Shown one piece after another: positions 1-8,558 of a stretch of 64,000 bases of DNA (within the stretch, counting starts at the first letter, position 1; each line of letters opens with the position of its first letter). This DNA comes from Pseudomonas asplenii (GTDB lineage: Bacteria > Pseudomonadota > Gammaproteobacteria > Pseudomonadales > Pseudomonadaceae). The position numbers and the translations under genes are program-made. Below the pieces are notes generated by a model that saw only the letters and a program-made list of their open reading frames with translations, did no database searches and had not been told where the DNA came from. The stretch is taken from positions 6,465,537 to 6,529,536 of the forward strand of contig NZ_LT629777.1 of assembly GCF_900105475.1 (NCBI RefSeq), read 5' to 3'.

Positions 1-636
1 CACCAGGGCGATCATGCGGTCCAGGGTCGACTCACCGGGGTTGCTGGTGATGCGTATCAACAACCAGTCGGATACCAGCCGAGTGTTGCCGGTGACAGCC
101 GAACGGTCGCCGCCGGATTCGCGAATCACCGGTGCCGATTCACCGGTGATCGCTGCTTCGTTCACCGCGGCGATGCCCTCGATCACCTCGCCGTCGCCGG
201 GAATCATTTCGCCGGCTTCGACGCGCACCACATCCCCCTTGCGCAAGCTGTTGGCGGGCACCACCTGGAAGCTGTTGTCAGCCTTGCGCCGCCGTGCGCT
301 CAAGCCCTCGCTGCCGGCCTTGAGGCTGTCGGCGCGGGCCTTGCCCCGCCCTTCGGCAAGGGCTTCGGCGAAGTTGGCGAAGAGCACGGTGAACCACAGC
401 CAAATGGCGATCTGCACCGCGACGAAGGTCGGCACGGCGCTGTTGGGGATCAGGCAGAGGACAGTGGTCAGGATCGCTGTCAGTTCCACCACCAGCATCA
501 CCGGCGCGCGTTGCAACTGGCGCGGGTCGAGCTTGACGAAAGCTTGTACCAGCGCCGGCCGCCACAGGTCGGCAAAAGTGGTCTTGGGCTGTTCGACGAC
601 AGCCGGTTTTGTTGCGGGAAGCGGCATGTTCATCAT
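1..636 (-). CDS. kdpB: KdpB, potassium-transporting P-type ATPase subunit B (N-terminal part, cut by window edge)
   Basis: Catalytic subunit of the high-affinity K+ pump KdpFABC in the inner membrane. Only the first about 212 residues are present; the DKTGT phosphorylation site and nucleotide-binding domain lie beyond the left edge. The visible part has the first transmembrane pair ([26 protein letters not shown]) split by no break, then the actuator domain with the TGES loop (AAITGESAP) needed for dephosphorylation. The start ATG at 636 is preceded by GAGGA at a short distance; a second in-frame ATG follows directly at 633. It begins 8 bases after the kdpA stop, so the two are co-transcribed. 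Identification rests on sequence motifs and on kdpA/kdpF next door. Confidence 0.95.
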   Translation of the reverse strand, partial: MMNMPLPATKPAVVEQPKTTFADLWRPALVQAFVKLDPRQLQRAPVMLVVELTAILTTVLCLIPNSAVPTFVAVQIAIWLWFTVLFANFAEALAEGRGKARADSLKAGSEGLSARRRKADNSFQVVPANSLRKGDVVRVEAGEMIPGDGEVIEGIAAVNEAAITGESAPVIRESGGDRSAVTGNTRLVSDWLLIRITSNPGESTLDRMIALV

Positions 637-643
637 CAGATCC

Positions 644-2353
644 TCAGTTCTTCAGTCCAGGCACAATCAGGCTCAAATGCTCTGCAATCGGTCCCAGAGC
701 CAAGGCCGGCAGGAACGTCAGGCCACCCACCAGCAGGATCGTCACGGTCAACAGGGTGACGAACAGCGGGCCATGGGTTGGAAAGCTGTTCTGCCCGACC
801 GGCACGGTTTTCTTCAGAGCCAGGCTGCCTGCCAGGGCCAGCACCGGGAGGATGTAGCCGAAGCGACCCAACAGCATGGCGAGGCTCAGCATCAGATTGT
901 GGAACGAGGTGTTGCCGCTGAAACCGCCGAACGCCGAGCCGTTGTTGGCACTGGCCGAGGTGTAGGCGTACAGCAACTGGCTGAAACCATGGGCGCCGGG
1001 ATTGCTGACCGCACCAGCCGGGCCAGGCAGGCTGGCGGCGATGGCACCGAGCACCAGGGTGCCGATCGGCATCACCAGCAGGGTCACCACCAGCAGTTGC
1101 ACTTCCCGGGCCTGGAGTTTCTTGCCCAGATATTCCGGGGTCCGACCGATCATCAGGCCGGCGAGGAACACCGCGATCAGCACGTTCAGCAACATGCCGT
1201 AGAGGCCCGCGCCGACGCCGCCGAAGATCACTTCACCGACCATCATGTTGACCAGCGCGACCATGCCGCTCAGCGGGTTGAGGCTGTCGTGCATCGCGTT
1301 GACCGAACCGTTGGACGCGGCGGTGGTGGTCACCGCCCAGAGCACCGTACCGGTGGTGCCGAAACGGGTTTCCTTGCCTTCCAGCGGCGCGGTCTGCTCC
1401 ACCAGCGGGTTGTTCAGCGTCGGGTTCGGCTGGTACTCGGCATACAGCGAGACCGCGCCACCGATCAGCAGCAGGGCCAGCATACAACCGAGAATCGCGC
1501 GGCTCTGGCGCAGGTCCTTGACGTAGTGACCGAAGGTGAACACCAGTGCCGCCGGGATCAGAATGATCGAGGCCAGTTCGATCAGGTCGCTCCAGGCCGT
1601 CGGGTTTTCGAACGGGTGCGCCGAGTTGGCACCGAAGAAACCGCCGCCGTTGGTACCCAACTGCTTGATGGCGATCTGGCTGGCCGCCGGGCCGAGCGGA
1701 ATCACCTGGTCGACACCCTGCAGGGTCACGGCATTGACGTAGTGCGCGAAAGTCTGCGGCACGCCCTGCCATACCAGGAACAGCGCCAGCAACAGACACA
1801 GCGGCAGCAGGCCATAGAGGGTGGCGCGGGTCATGTCGACCCAGAAGTTGCCGAGGGTTGCCGCCGAACGACGGGCGATACCCCGACACAGCGCGACCAG
1901 CACAGCCAGGCCGGTGGCGGCACTGACGAAGTTCTGCACGGTCAGGCCGGCCATCTGGCTCAGGTAGCTGAGGGAGGCCTCGCCGCTATAGTTCTGCCAG
2001 TTGGTGTTGGTCATGAAACTGACCGCGGTATTGAACGCCAACGTCCACTCCTGACCCGGCAGGTTCTGCGGGTTGAGCGGCAGGTATTGCTGGAACAGCA
2101 GGATCGCGAACAGCAGTGCGAAACCGGCGAAGTTGAAGGCCAGCAGGGCCAGGGTGTACTTCTGCCAGCTCTGTTCCTCCTTGTCATCGACACCGGACAG
2201 GCGATAGCAGACCCGCTCCACCGGCCCCAATACCGGCGTCAGCCAGGTACGCCGCCCCTCCATCACGTTGTAGTAAAACCGCCCCAGAGCGGGCGCAGGC
2301 AACAGCACCAGCGCCAGGAAGGCCAAGATCAGCCAATAGTCATAAGCCTGCAT
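644..2353 (-). CDS. kdpA: KdpA, potassium-transporting ATPase potassium-binding subunit
   Basis: Membrane subunit that forms the K+ selectivity pathway of KdpFABC, related to the Trk/Ktr/HKT superfamily. The 569-residue product has the expected family length and about ten hydrophobic segments. Filter-type sequences are visible: [34 protein letters not shown] and [18 protein letters not shown]. The start at 2353 has AGGAG upstream, which overlaps the kdpF stop codon, so kdpF and kdpA are probably translationally coupled. Order on this strand is kdpF-kdpA-kdpB. The long open frame on the opposite strand (14-2368) is a GC-codon artefact. Confidence 0.97.
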   Translation of the reverse strand: MQAYDYWLILAFLALVLLPAPALGRFYYNVMEGRRTWLTPVLGPVERVCYRLSGVDDKEEQSWQKYTLALLAFNFAGFALLFAILLFQQYLPLNPQNLPGQEWTLAFNTAVSFMTNTNWQNYSGEASLSYLSQMAGLTVQNFVSAATGLAVLVALCRGIARRSAATLGNFWVDMTRATLYGLLPLCLLLALFLVWQGVPQTFAHYVNAVTLQGVDQVIPLGPAASQIAIKQLGTNGGGFFGANSAHPFENPTAWSDLIELASIILIPAALVFTFGHYVKDLRQSRAILGCMLALLLIGGAVSLYAEYQPNPTLNNPLVEQTAPLEGKETRFGTTGTVLWAVTTTAASNGSVNAMHDSLNPLSGMVALVNMMVGEVIFGGVGAGLYGMLLNVLIAVFLAGLMIGRTPEYLGKKLQAREVQLLVVTLLVMPIGTLVLGAIAASLPGPAGAVSNPGAHGFSQLLYAYTSASANNGSAFGGFSGNTSFHNLMLSLAMLLGRFGYILPVLALAGSLALKKTVPVGQNSFPTHGPLFVTLLTVTILLVGGLTFLPALALGPIAEHLSLIVPGLKN

Positions 2354-2364
2354 AACCGCCGCTC

Positions 2365-2454
2365 CTAGTTCCGATCCGCGCGCAACAGCGCAACCAGTAG
2401 ATAGATGAACAGCGCCACTGCCAGCAGCAGTGACACCGCGTCCAGAATGCCCAT
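2365..2454 (-). CDS. kdpF: KdpF, small stabilising subunit of the Kdp ATPase
   Basis: A 29-residue single-helix peptide starting MGILDAVSLLLAVALF and ending LLRADRN, typical of KdpF, which stabilises the KdpABC complex in the inner membrane. It has a GGAG ribosome site 7 bases before the ATG and sits 11 bases before kdpA. First gene of the kdp operon in this strain. Short length is normal for the family. Confidence 0.9.
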   Translation of the reverse strand: MGILDAVSLLLAVALFIYLLVALLRADRN

Positions 2455-2511
2455 GGGATTTCTCCGTGATACGGCGATTGCCGCGTGTGGGAGCATTGTC
2501 GGAAGGAAGGC

Positions 2512-2562
2512 CGTAAAGGAACGAGAGCGACGCCTGGGGCGATACGTAAAGAAGGCGTAAAG
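2512..2562 (-). promoter_or_regulatory. Direct repeats upstream of kdpF, candidate OmpR/KdpE-type binding site
   Basis: The heptamer CTTTACG (read on the kdp strand) occurs three times: at 2556-2562, 2545-2551 and 2512-2518. Spacings are 11 and 33 bases, that is one and three helical turns. Tandem direct repeats one turn apart are how OmpR/KdpE-family dimers bind. The site is 58-108 bases upstream of the kdpF start. It could serve KdpE (whose gene is outside the window) or the regulator encoded divergently at 2819. The rest of the 2455-2818 gap shows no gene that I would support. Confidence 0.5.
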
Positions 2563-2818
2563 AGTCAGTTTACAGAGGCATTACGCCCTAGAATCGGCAG
2601 GGCGCTACCCCCGGAACCCGCAGCCAGGGCGCCGGATGCCGGGGCTTTATGTCGAAACTGTTACATAACCGACAACCGCTCAACATGCGACGCCTGTAGC
2701 GTCTCGCGCGGCTACACTTGAAATGGACACTCGTGCCTGCGGGCCGGGCCCTCCCTACGTGCAACAACCTCGCGGAACGTTTCCCGCTTCGCGGCTTTAC
2801 CGGCAGATAATCACACGC

Positions 2819-3583
2819 ATGCAGAACACTCCCGCTCCTCTGGCCGATGTCAACAAAACGCTATCGCCGGGCGATGACAAGCGCTGGAATGTCCGCGCGC
2901 TGATCGTCGACGACGATATTCCGATCCGTGAACTGCTGATCGACTACCTGGCCCGTTTCAGCATCCAGGGCATTGGGGTCACCGACGGCGCGGCAATGCG
3001 TCAGGCCCTGCAACTGGAAACCTTCGATGTGGTGGTCCTGGACCTGATGCTGCCAGGCGAGGATGGCCTGTCGCTGTGCCGCTGGCTGCGCACCGAATCG
3101 GATATCCCGATCCTGATGCTGACCGCCCGTTGCGAACCCACCGACCGGATCATCGGCCTGGAACTGGGCGCCGACGACTACATGGCCAAACCGTTCGAGC
3201 CACGGGAACTGGTGGCGCGCATCCAGACCATCCTGCGCCGGGTACGCGACGACCGCACCGAGCAACGGGCCAACATCCGTTTCGACAACTGGCGCCTGAA
3301 CAGCGTATTGCGCCAGTTGATCGCCGACGATGGATTGGTGGTGCCGCTGTCCAATGCCGAGTTCCGCCTGCTCTGGGTATTCATCGAACGACCACGCCGG
3401 GTACTGAGCCGCGAACAGTTGCTCGACGCTGCCCGGGGTCGCTCGATCGAAGCGTTCGATCGCAGTATCGACCTGCTGGTGTCGCGGCTGCGGCAGAAAC
3501 TGGGCGACGATCCGAAATCGCCACAGTTGATCAAGACCGTACGCGGTGAAGGTTACCTGTTCGACGCGCGAGACATCGGCTGA
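2819..3583 (+). CDS. OmpR-family response regulator
   Basis: Two-component response regulator of 254 residues. The receiver domain (about residues 25-140) begins RALIVDDDIPIREL, has the phospho-acceptor aspartate D75 in VVVLDLMLPGEDG and the switch lysine in DDYMAKPFEPRELVARI. A winged-helix DNA-binding domain follows (LSNAEFRLLWVFIERPRRVLSR, then LVSRLRQKLGDD and VRGEGYLF). The ATG at 2819 is chosen over one at 2723 because the added 32 residues are low-complexity and outside the family. The kinase gene starts on the last base of its stop codon (TGATG). It is not KdpE: the partner kinase is far too small and unlike KdpD. Target genes unknown; the divergent kdp operon is one possibility. Confidence 0.9.
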   Translation: MQNTPAPLADVNKTLSPGDDKRWNVRALIVDDDIPIRELLIDYLARFSIQGIGVTDGAAMRQALQLETFDVVVLDLMLPGEDGLSLCRWLRTESDIPILMLTARCEPTDRIIGLELGADDYMAKPFEPRELVARIQTILRRVRDDRTEQRANIRFDNWRLNSVLRQLIADDGLVVPLSNAEFRLLWVFIERPRRVLSREQLLDAARGRSIEAFDRSIDLLVSRLRQKLGDDPKSPQLIKTVRGEGYLFDARDIG

Positions 3584-4632
3584 TGCGTCCCCGCTTCAAC
3601 ACGCTGTTCGGACGCCTGTTCGGCGTGTTGATGCTGGCTATCGTGCTGGCGCATCTATTGGCCTTTATCTGGTTCCATCATTACGGTGGTGGACCTCCCC
3701 CACCACCGCCCTCGTCCTCAACGATGTCGGAGCCGTTCGACCCGCGCTTCCCGCCACCGCACGGTCATCGACCACCACGGCCATGGTTCGGCGGACCGAT
3801 GGTACCGCTGACCTTCCAGTTCATCGCCCTGACGATCGCCGCCTGGTACGGCGCCAAGTTGCTGACCCGGCCGATCAAGCGCCTGAGCGAGGCCGCCGAG
3901 CGCCTGAGTGAAGACCTCGACAGTCCACCACTGGATGAAACCGGTCCATGGGAAGCACGCCAGGCCGCCGCCACCTTCAACCTGATGCAACGGCGCATCC
4001 GTGAGCAGGTGCAGCAGCGTGGCCGCATGCTCGGTGCGGTGTCCCACGACCTGCGCACGCCGTTGTCACGCCTCAAGCTGCGTCTGGAACAGATCGACGA
4101 CGTAAAACTGCAGGGGCAGATGCGTCAGGACCTCAACGACATGATCGGTATGCTCGATGCCACCCTGAGCTACCTGCATGAACAACGCACCAGCGAAACC
4201 CTGCAATGGATGGACGTGCAGGCCCTGGTCGAGTCCCTGTGTGAAAACGCCCAGGATCAAGGAGCCCAGGTCCGTGCCAGTGGGCATTGCGCGCCCTTGC
4301 TGGTACAGCCGATGGCCTTGCGTTCGTGCCTGAACAACCTGATGGACAACGCCCTGCGCTACGCCGGCGATGCCCTGATCACCCTCGAGGACAGCCGGCG
4401 CCAGTTGATCATCCGGGTCATCGACCACGGTCCCGGCATCGCCGCCGACAAGCGCGAGGCGGTATTCGAACCTTTCTATCGCCTGGAAGGCTCGCGCAAC
4501 CGCAACTCCGGCGGGGTCGGCCTGGGCATGACCATCGCCCGTGAAGCCGCGCAACGCCTGGGCGGAGAGCTGTTGCTGGAGGACACCCCCGGTGGCGGCC
4601 TGACCGCCGTGGTCAGCCTGCCCCGCGCCTGA
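3583..4632 (+). CDS. Sensor histidine kinase with proline-rich periplasmic loop
   Basis: Inner-membrane histidine kinase of 349 residues, partner of the regulator just upstream (1-base overlap). Order: transmembrane helix at about 10-28, a short periplasmic loop of about 45 residues with a run of six prolines and further PPP/HGHRPPRP motifs, a second helix at about 72-88, HAMP linker, dimerisation domain with phospho-acceptor H155 (GAVSHDLRTPLSRLK), and ATPase domain with N box (LNNLMDNALRYAG), DHGPGI and GGVGLGMTIA. The loop has no recognisable sensor fold. Proline, phenylalanine and histidine content suggests a ligand- or metal-exposed extended strand, which is inference only. Confidence 0.9.
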   Translation: MRPRFNTLFGRLFGVLMLAIVLAHLLAFIWFHHYGGGPPPPPPSSSTMSEPFDPRFPPPHGHRPPRPWFGGPMVPLTFQFIALTIAAWYGAKLLTRPIKRLSEAAERLSEDLDSPPLDETGPWEARQAAATFNLMQRRIREQVQQRGRMLGAVSHDLRTPLSRLKLRLEQIDDVKLQGQMRQDLNDMIGMLDATLSYLHEQRTSETLQWMDVQALVESLCENAQDQGAQVRASGHCAPLLVQPMALRSCLNNLMDNALRYAGDALITLEDSRRQLIIRVIDHGPGIAADKREAVFEPFYRLEGSRNRNSGGVGLGMTIAREAAQRLGGELLLEDTPGGGLTAVVSLPRA

Positions 4633-4746
4633 TCGTCATGTGTGGCGGCCGGTACAAAGCCCACATACCCTCGACAACTGCCCCTGGGAGTCTGCATGAG
4701 CCGGTGTTGCGCCACCGGCCTTGCCAACACTTAGGGAGTGAGCATC

Positions 4747-5580
4747 ATGATCGGTAGCGTCAGCAGTCTACTGAGCTATGTCGGCTACAACAGCACGACG
4801 ACGGCCACGCAACGCCAACAACAATTCCAGAAACAACTGCTCGCCAAGCTCGATACCAACGGCGACGGTTCCATCAGCCAGGATGAACTCAAGACCGCCC
4901 AGTCAAAAGATGGCGACAACAAACTGCTGGCGGATCTGAGCCAGAATTTCACTTCGCTCGACAGCGACAGCAGCGGTGGCATCAGCCTTGACGAGCTGGC
5001 CGCACTCAAGCGCCCGGAACATGGCGACCATGCGCCTGATACCCAACTGGCCGATGCCCTGCTCAAGGCGCTGGACAGCAATGGCGATGGCACCCTCAGT
5101 AACGATGAACTGGCCACCGGCCTGAGCAATGCCGGCAGCAGCGCCGACAGCACTTCGCTGTTCTCGGCCCTGGACAAGGACTCCAGCGGTAGCCTCAGCG
5201 TTGACGAACTGGCCGCAGCCCTCGCGCCGCCTGTGCCGCCAGTCCAACTGTCGAGCAGCCAACTGTTCAGCCAACTGGACACCGATGGCGATGGCAGTAT
5301 CAGCCAGGCCGAACTGGCCAGCGCGCTGCAGGGCAGCACTGACAGCAGCTCGAACTGCGCGGTGACCACCGACAGCACGACAACCGTCAGCACCGGCAAT
5401 ACCGCCAGTGCCCTGCTGCTCAAGGCCCTGGCCGATGCCAGTGGCACCTCGACCAGCACCACTCAGAAGGCTCAGGACAACATCGCCGAAGCCCTCAGCC
5501 GCCTGATGGTCAGCCTCAACACCCAGTATCAGAACCGCAATACCGTGACGGCGACCAGCAGCACCGCTGCCGCAGCCTGA
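4747..5580 (+). CDS. EF-hand calcium-binding protein, five loops
   Basis: A 277-residue Ser/Thr/Ala/Asp-rich protein with five 12-residue EF-hand loops starting at residues 36 (DTNGDGSISQDE), 72 (DSDSSGGISLDE), 110 (DSNGDGTLSNDE), 143 (DKDSSGSLSVDE) and 178 (DTDGDGSISQAE). The last ends in E after QA and is otherwise canonical. There is no Sec signal peptide or membrane segment; the N-terminus is Ser/Thr/Gln-rich. Similar Pseudomonas proteins are sometimes labelled XopAW-type type III effectors, but no secretion genes are in the window. ATG 4747 is preferred over GTG 4738 because GGGAG lies at the right distance for it. Role in calcium buffering, signalling or export is open. Confidence 0.85.
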   Translation: MIGSVSSLLSYVGYNSTTTATQRQQQFQKQLLAKLDTNGDGSISQDELKTAQSKDGDNKLLADLSQNFTSLDSDSSGGISLDELAALKRPEHGDHAPDTQLADALLKALDSNGDGTLSNDELATGLSNAGSSADSTSLFSALDKDSSGSLSVDELAAALAPPVPPVQLSSSQLFSQLDTDGDGSISQAELASALQGSTDSSSNCAVTTDSTTTVSTGNTASALLLKALADASGTSTSTTQKAQDNIAEALSRLMVSLNTQYQNRNTVTATSSTAAAA

Positions 5581-5631
5581 TCCCTGAGGGCACCGCTCAC
5601 AGAGCTTCCCACTCAGGGAGAGTGCGGGCCC

Positions 5632-6684
5632 TCAGACTTTCTCGTCGTGCCGCCCCTGGCTCGCACTCCAGTCGAGCAGCAGGCTGTAGGCCACCGCCAA
5701 CAAGGTGGGGCCGATAAACAGACCGATAAAACCGAAGCTGATCAAACCGCCGAAGACGCCCAGCAACACCACCACCAATGGCAAATTGCCGCCCCGGCTG
5801 ATCAGGTACGGCTTGAGTACGTTGTCCACGCCACTGATGATGAACGTGCCCCAGATGCCGAGGAACACCGCCATACCGTACTCGCCCTTCCAGGCCAGCC
5901 AGGCCGTGGCTGGAATCCACACCAGCGGCGGTCCCATGGGGATCAGGCTGAGCAGAAAGGTCGCCAACCCCAGCACCAGGGCACCCGGCACCCCGGCGAT
6001 CAGGAAGCCGATCAGGGCCAGCACGGCCTGGGCCGCCGCCGTACCGATCACGCCATTGACCACCCGTTGCACCGTACCGGCCACCAGCCCCTGGTAATAA
6101 CCGGCACGTTCGCCGATCAGTCGCTCCAGCAGGCTGAGGACGAACGCCGCCAACCGAGGCCCATCCCGATAGAAAAAAAATACGAAAAGGATGCTCAGGG
6201 TCAGTTCGAGAATCCCGCTGCCGATCTGTGCGCTGCGGGCCAGCAACCAGTTGCCGACCTGCCCCAGATAGGGCTTGACCGCCACCATCAGCGCCGCGCC
6301 CTGCTCATCGATGGTATTCCAGATACCCACCAGCCGCTCACCGACCAGCGGTACCCCTGCCAGCCAGGAAGGCGCCTCGGGCAGGCCGTCGACCTGAACA
6401 TCCTTGATGAAGGCCACCGCATCGCGCACATGGTCCGCCAGGTTGAGCCCCAGCCACACCAGCGGAGCCGCCACCAGCACCATCCAGCCCAGGGTCAGCA
6501 CGCCGGCGGCCAGCGTCTCGCGTCCACCCAGCAGACGCGTGAGCAACAGCATCAGCGGCCAACTGGCAAAGGCCAGCACCGCGCCCCAGAACAGCGCCGA
6601 CCAGAACGGCGCCATCACCCACAAACTGGCACCAAACAGCACCAGGAGCAGTATCTGCACCAACAGTCGATCATTATTGAGCAT
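5632..6684 (-). CDS. AI-2E family transporter (PerM/TqsA-like)
   Basis: Polytopic inner-membrane protein of 350 residues with seven to eight hydrophobic segments and the family layout: N-terminal helices (LLVLFGASLWVMAPFWSALFWGAVLAF), a central polar region, and the C-terminal LLSLIPMGPPLVWIPATAWL and GIWGTFIISGVDNVLKPYLISRG signature. Members have been linked to autoinducer-2 export or sodium/proton exchange; the substrate here cannot be inferred. It stands alone between the EF-hand gene (convergent) and the DUF4892 gene. Confidence 0.88.
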   Translation of the reverse strand: MLNNDRLLVQILLLVLFGASLWVMAPFWSALFWGAVLAFASWPLMLLLTRLLGGRETLAAGVLTLGWMVLVAAPLVWLGLNLADHVRDAVAFIKDVQVDGLPEAPSWLAGVPLVGERLVGIWNTIDEQGAALMVAVKPYLGQVGNWLLARSAQIGSGILELTLSILFVFFFYRDGPRLAAFVLSLLERLIGERAGYYQGLVAGTVQRVVNGVIGTAAAQAVLALIGFLIAGVPGALVLGLATFLLSLIPMGPPLVWIPATAWLAWKGEYGMAVFLGIWGTFIISGVDNVLKPYLISRGGNLPLVVVLLGVFGGLISFGFIGLFIGPTLLAVAYSLLLDWSASQGRHDEKV

Positions 6685-6755
6685 GGGGATTCCACAGAGA
6701 GATTCAGAGAGGAAAGCTTAGGCGAACTCACGAACGTGCGTTCGCCGCGTCACGA

Positions 6756-7574
6756 CTATCGCAACAGTTCCAGGTGCAGGCCGGCGGTCTTGCCGTCCCC
6801 CAGTTCCAGCCGGGCCGCCCTGACTCCGGCGGCCACCAGCGCCTGGCGCCAGGCCTCGGCGGCACTGCCCGACAGGCTGATGCGCGAGGTGGTATCGAGA
6901 TTCAGGCCCCTGGAGATCAGCGAAACCCAGGTAGCCTGCGGCTCGCCGACCAGCTTCGGCAGGTCGAGCTTGCCGGTATCGCGCAACTCGCGCAGCAAGG
7001 TCGCCGACGTCGGCAGCAACTCGCCCAACGGTGCATTCGCGGCAAACTGCTCGACATGCAGGTACGCCCGGCGATTGCCCCGGGTAATGCTGTACAAGGC
7101 CATCAGCGAATCATCCTGCGGCGCGGCCAGGCGCAGCAACAGGTAGGCCTGCTGATCGTCGGCCCCGGACAGCAGCGGATTGCCGAAGACCTCATTGGCC
7201 CACAGGCTGTTCTCGCCGCAATCGCGGGCCTGACACCAGAACAGCAACTGCGCGCCCTCCTTCTGCAAGGCTTCACGGGCTGCAGTAAAGGCTTCGTTGG
7301 CGCTGCGTTCCGGCGGCAGCTCGTAGGTCACCGAGGTCATCTGCCCACGGGCATTGACCTGGCCTTCGCTGCGCAGCCGGTTGCTGATCTTGCGGATCGA
7401 GCCCTGTGGATAAATACGCTCCAGCTCGGCGGGTGCCCGGTAGTCGACGATCTGGGCATCGGCCAGGCGCGGTACCAGCGGCAGGTCATGGCTGCCCGGT
7501 ACGTCGGCGGCCAGCAGCGTACTGCTGACACAGGCCAGGCCCAGGGCCGCAGCCAGGGTGGTGGATAATTTCAT
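6756..7574 (-). CDS. DUF4892 family secreted protein
   Basis: A 272-residue protein with a clear Sec signal peptide (MKLSTTLAAALGLACVSSTLLAAD) followed by DVPGSHDLPLVPRLADAQIVDY, which is typical of the DUF4892 proteins found next to these hydrolases in Pseudomonas. Two cysteines (FWCQARDCGEN) could form a short disulfide loop. The ATG at 7574 is used because it starts the signal peptide; an upstream start would add a non-signal extension. Likely periplasmic or outer-membrane associated; function unknown. Confidence 0.8.
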   Translation of the reverse strand: MKLSTTLAAALGLACVSSTLLAADVPGSHDLPLVPRLADAQIVDYRAPAELERIYPQGSIRKISNRLRSEGQVNARGQMTSVTYELPPERSANEAFTAAREALQKEGAQLLFWCQARDCGENSLWANEVFGNPLLSGADDQQAYLLLRLAAPQDDSLMALYSITRGNRRAYLHVEQFAANAPLGELLPTSATLLRELRDTGKLDLPKLVGEPQATWVSLISRGLNLDTTSRISLSGSAAEAWRQALVAAGVRAARLELGDGKTAGLHLELLR

Positions 7575-7703
7575 CGGATCGGCAGCGCCTGAACAGTGGG
7601 CACGGATGCCGTAACGGGACGACATGAAGTCGCGGCAGTATCGAGGTCTGGCATGGTTGTCTCCCTTTCAACCCGTCAAGCCTCGACAGTTGCCGGGCGC
7701 AAG

Positions 7704-8558
7704 TCAAGGAATGCCGAAGAAGCGATTGAAACAGTCTGCAACAAGGGCCGCCCCAGCCTCGTCGTTCAAATGCAGATGATGACCACCCGGCAGCACCTGC
7801 TGCTTGAAGGGTAGCTGCTCCAGCAGACTGCGATGCTGAACCAGCATGCCTTGCTCGGCCACCACCAGTTGTGCCGGACACGCCACCCGGCGGACGAAGG
7901 CCATGGCCTGCTCGTCGGTCAGGCGCAGCGGCGAAGCCAGTGTCAGGCGGTTGTCGCTACGCCAGGTGTAGCCGCCGGGAACCGGCATCAGGCCGCGCTG
8001 GGCCAGCAACTCGGCGGCTTCGCGGCTGACCGCCACCAGGCCCTTCATCCGCGCCTCGACGGCCTGCGCCAGGCTTGGATGCACCGACTTGCGTTTGTCT
8101 TGCAGGCGCAATTGCGCCTGCAAGGCCATGCCCAGGCGCTCGGCCGCGCTCTCGCCGCTGGCGGTAGGCGGGATTACACCGTCGATCAGCGCCAGATGCG
8201 AAACCCGCTCGGGCAACGCCCCGGCCAGCACCACCGAGACAATCGCACCGAGGGAGTGCCCCAACAGCGCGAAACGCTGCCAGCCCAGTTGCTCGGCCAC
8301 CTGCAACACATCATGGACATAATCCCAGAGGGCATAACCGGCCCCCACCGGGCGGTGTCCGGAATGCCCATGGCCGGCCATGTCGAGGGCGACGATACGC
8401 AGCCCCTTCAACTTCGGCGCAAGGCGCACAAAACTGTTGGCGTTATCCAGCCAGCCATGCAGGGCAATCACCGGCAGACCGTCTTCCGGGCCGAACAGAT
8501 GAGCCGCCAGTTCGATATGCGGCAGACTCAGGCGCACTTCCTCGACCGCCGCGCTCAT
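7704..8558 (-). CDS. Alpha/beta hydrolase (PA1622-like)
   Basis: Soluble 284-residue alpha/beta hydrolase. The oxyanion region is HGWLDNANSF, the nucleophile serine is in LLGHSLGAIVS, and the catalytic histidine is in LPGGHHLHLNDEAG near the C-terminus. Its start overlaps the stop of the upstream hydrolase by four bases (ATGA), so the two are translationally coupled. Substrate unknown; the neighbouring thioesterase and acyl-CoA synthetase remnant point loosely to acyl or ester metabolism. Confidence 0.88.
   Translation of the reverse strand: MSAAVEEVRLSLPHIELAAHLFGPEDGLPVIALHGWLDNANSFVRLAPKLKGLRIVALDMAGHGHSGHRPVGAGYALWDYVHDVLQVAEQLGWQRFALLGHSLGAIVSVVLAGALPERVSHLALIDGVIPPTASGESAAERLGMALQAQLRLQDKRKSVHPSLAQAVEARMKGLVAVSREAAELLAQRGLMPVPGGYTWRSDNRLTLASPLRLTDEQAMAFVRRVACPAQLVVAEQGMLVQHRSLLEQLPFKQQVLPGGHHLHLNDEAGAALVADCFNRFFGIP

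Noticed and set aside
14..2368. Long open frame on the plus strand opposite kdpA/kdpB
   Set aside because: Composition is Arg/Gln/His-rich as expected for the antisense of high-GC coding DNA, no domain is visible, and the opposite strand encodes clear Kdp proteins. Similar long antisense frames opposite htpG, sucA and sdhA were rejected for the same reason.
2485..2721. Small plus-strand open frame in the kdp/regulator gap
   Set aside because: No ribosome site, no recognisable features, and it covers the repeated regulatory heptamers.
2819..4632. Identification of the regulator/kinase pair as KdpE/KdpD
   Set aside because: KdpD is about 900 residues with a Usp/KdpD N-terminal domain and four helices; this kinase has 349 residues with a HAMP linker. 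KdpDE normally lies after kdpC, outside the window.
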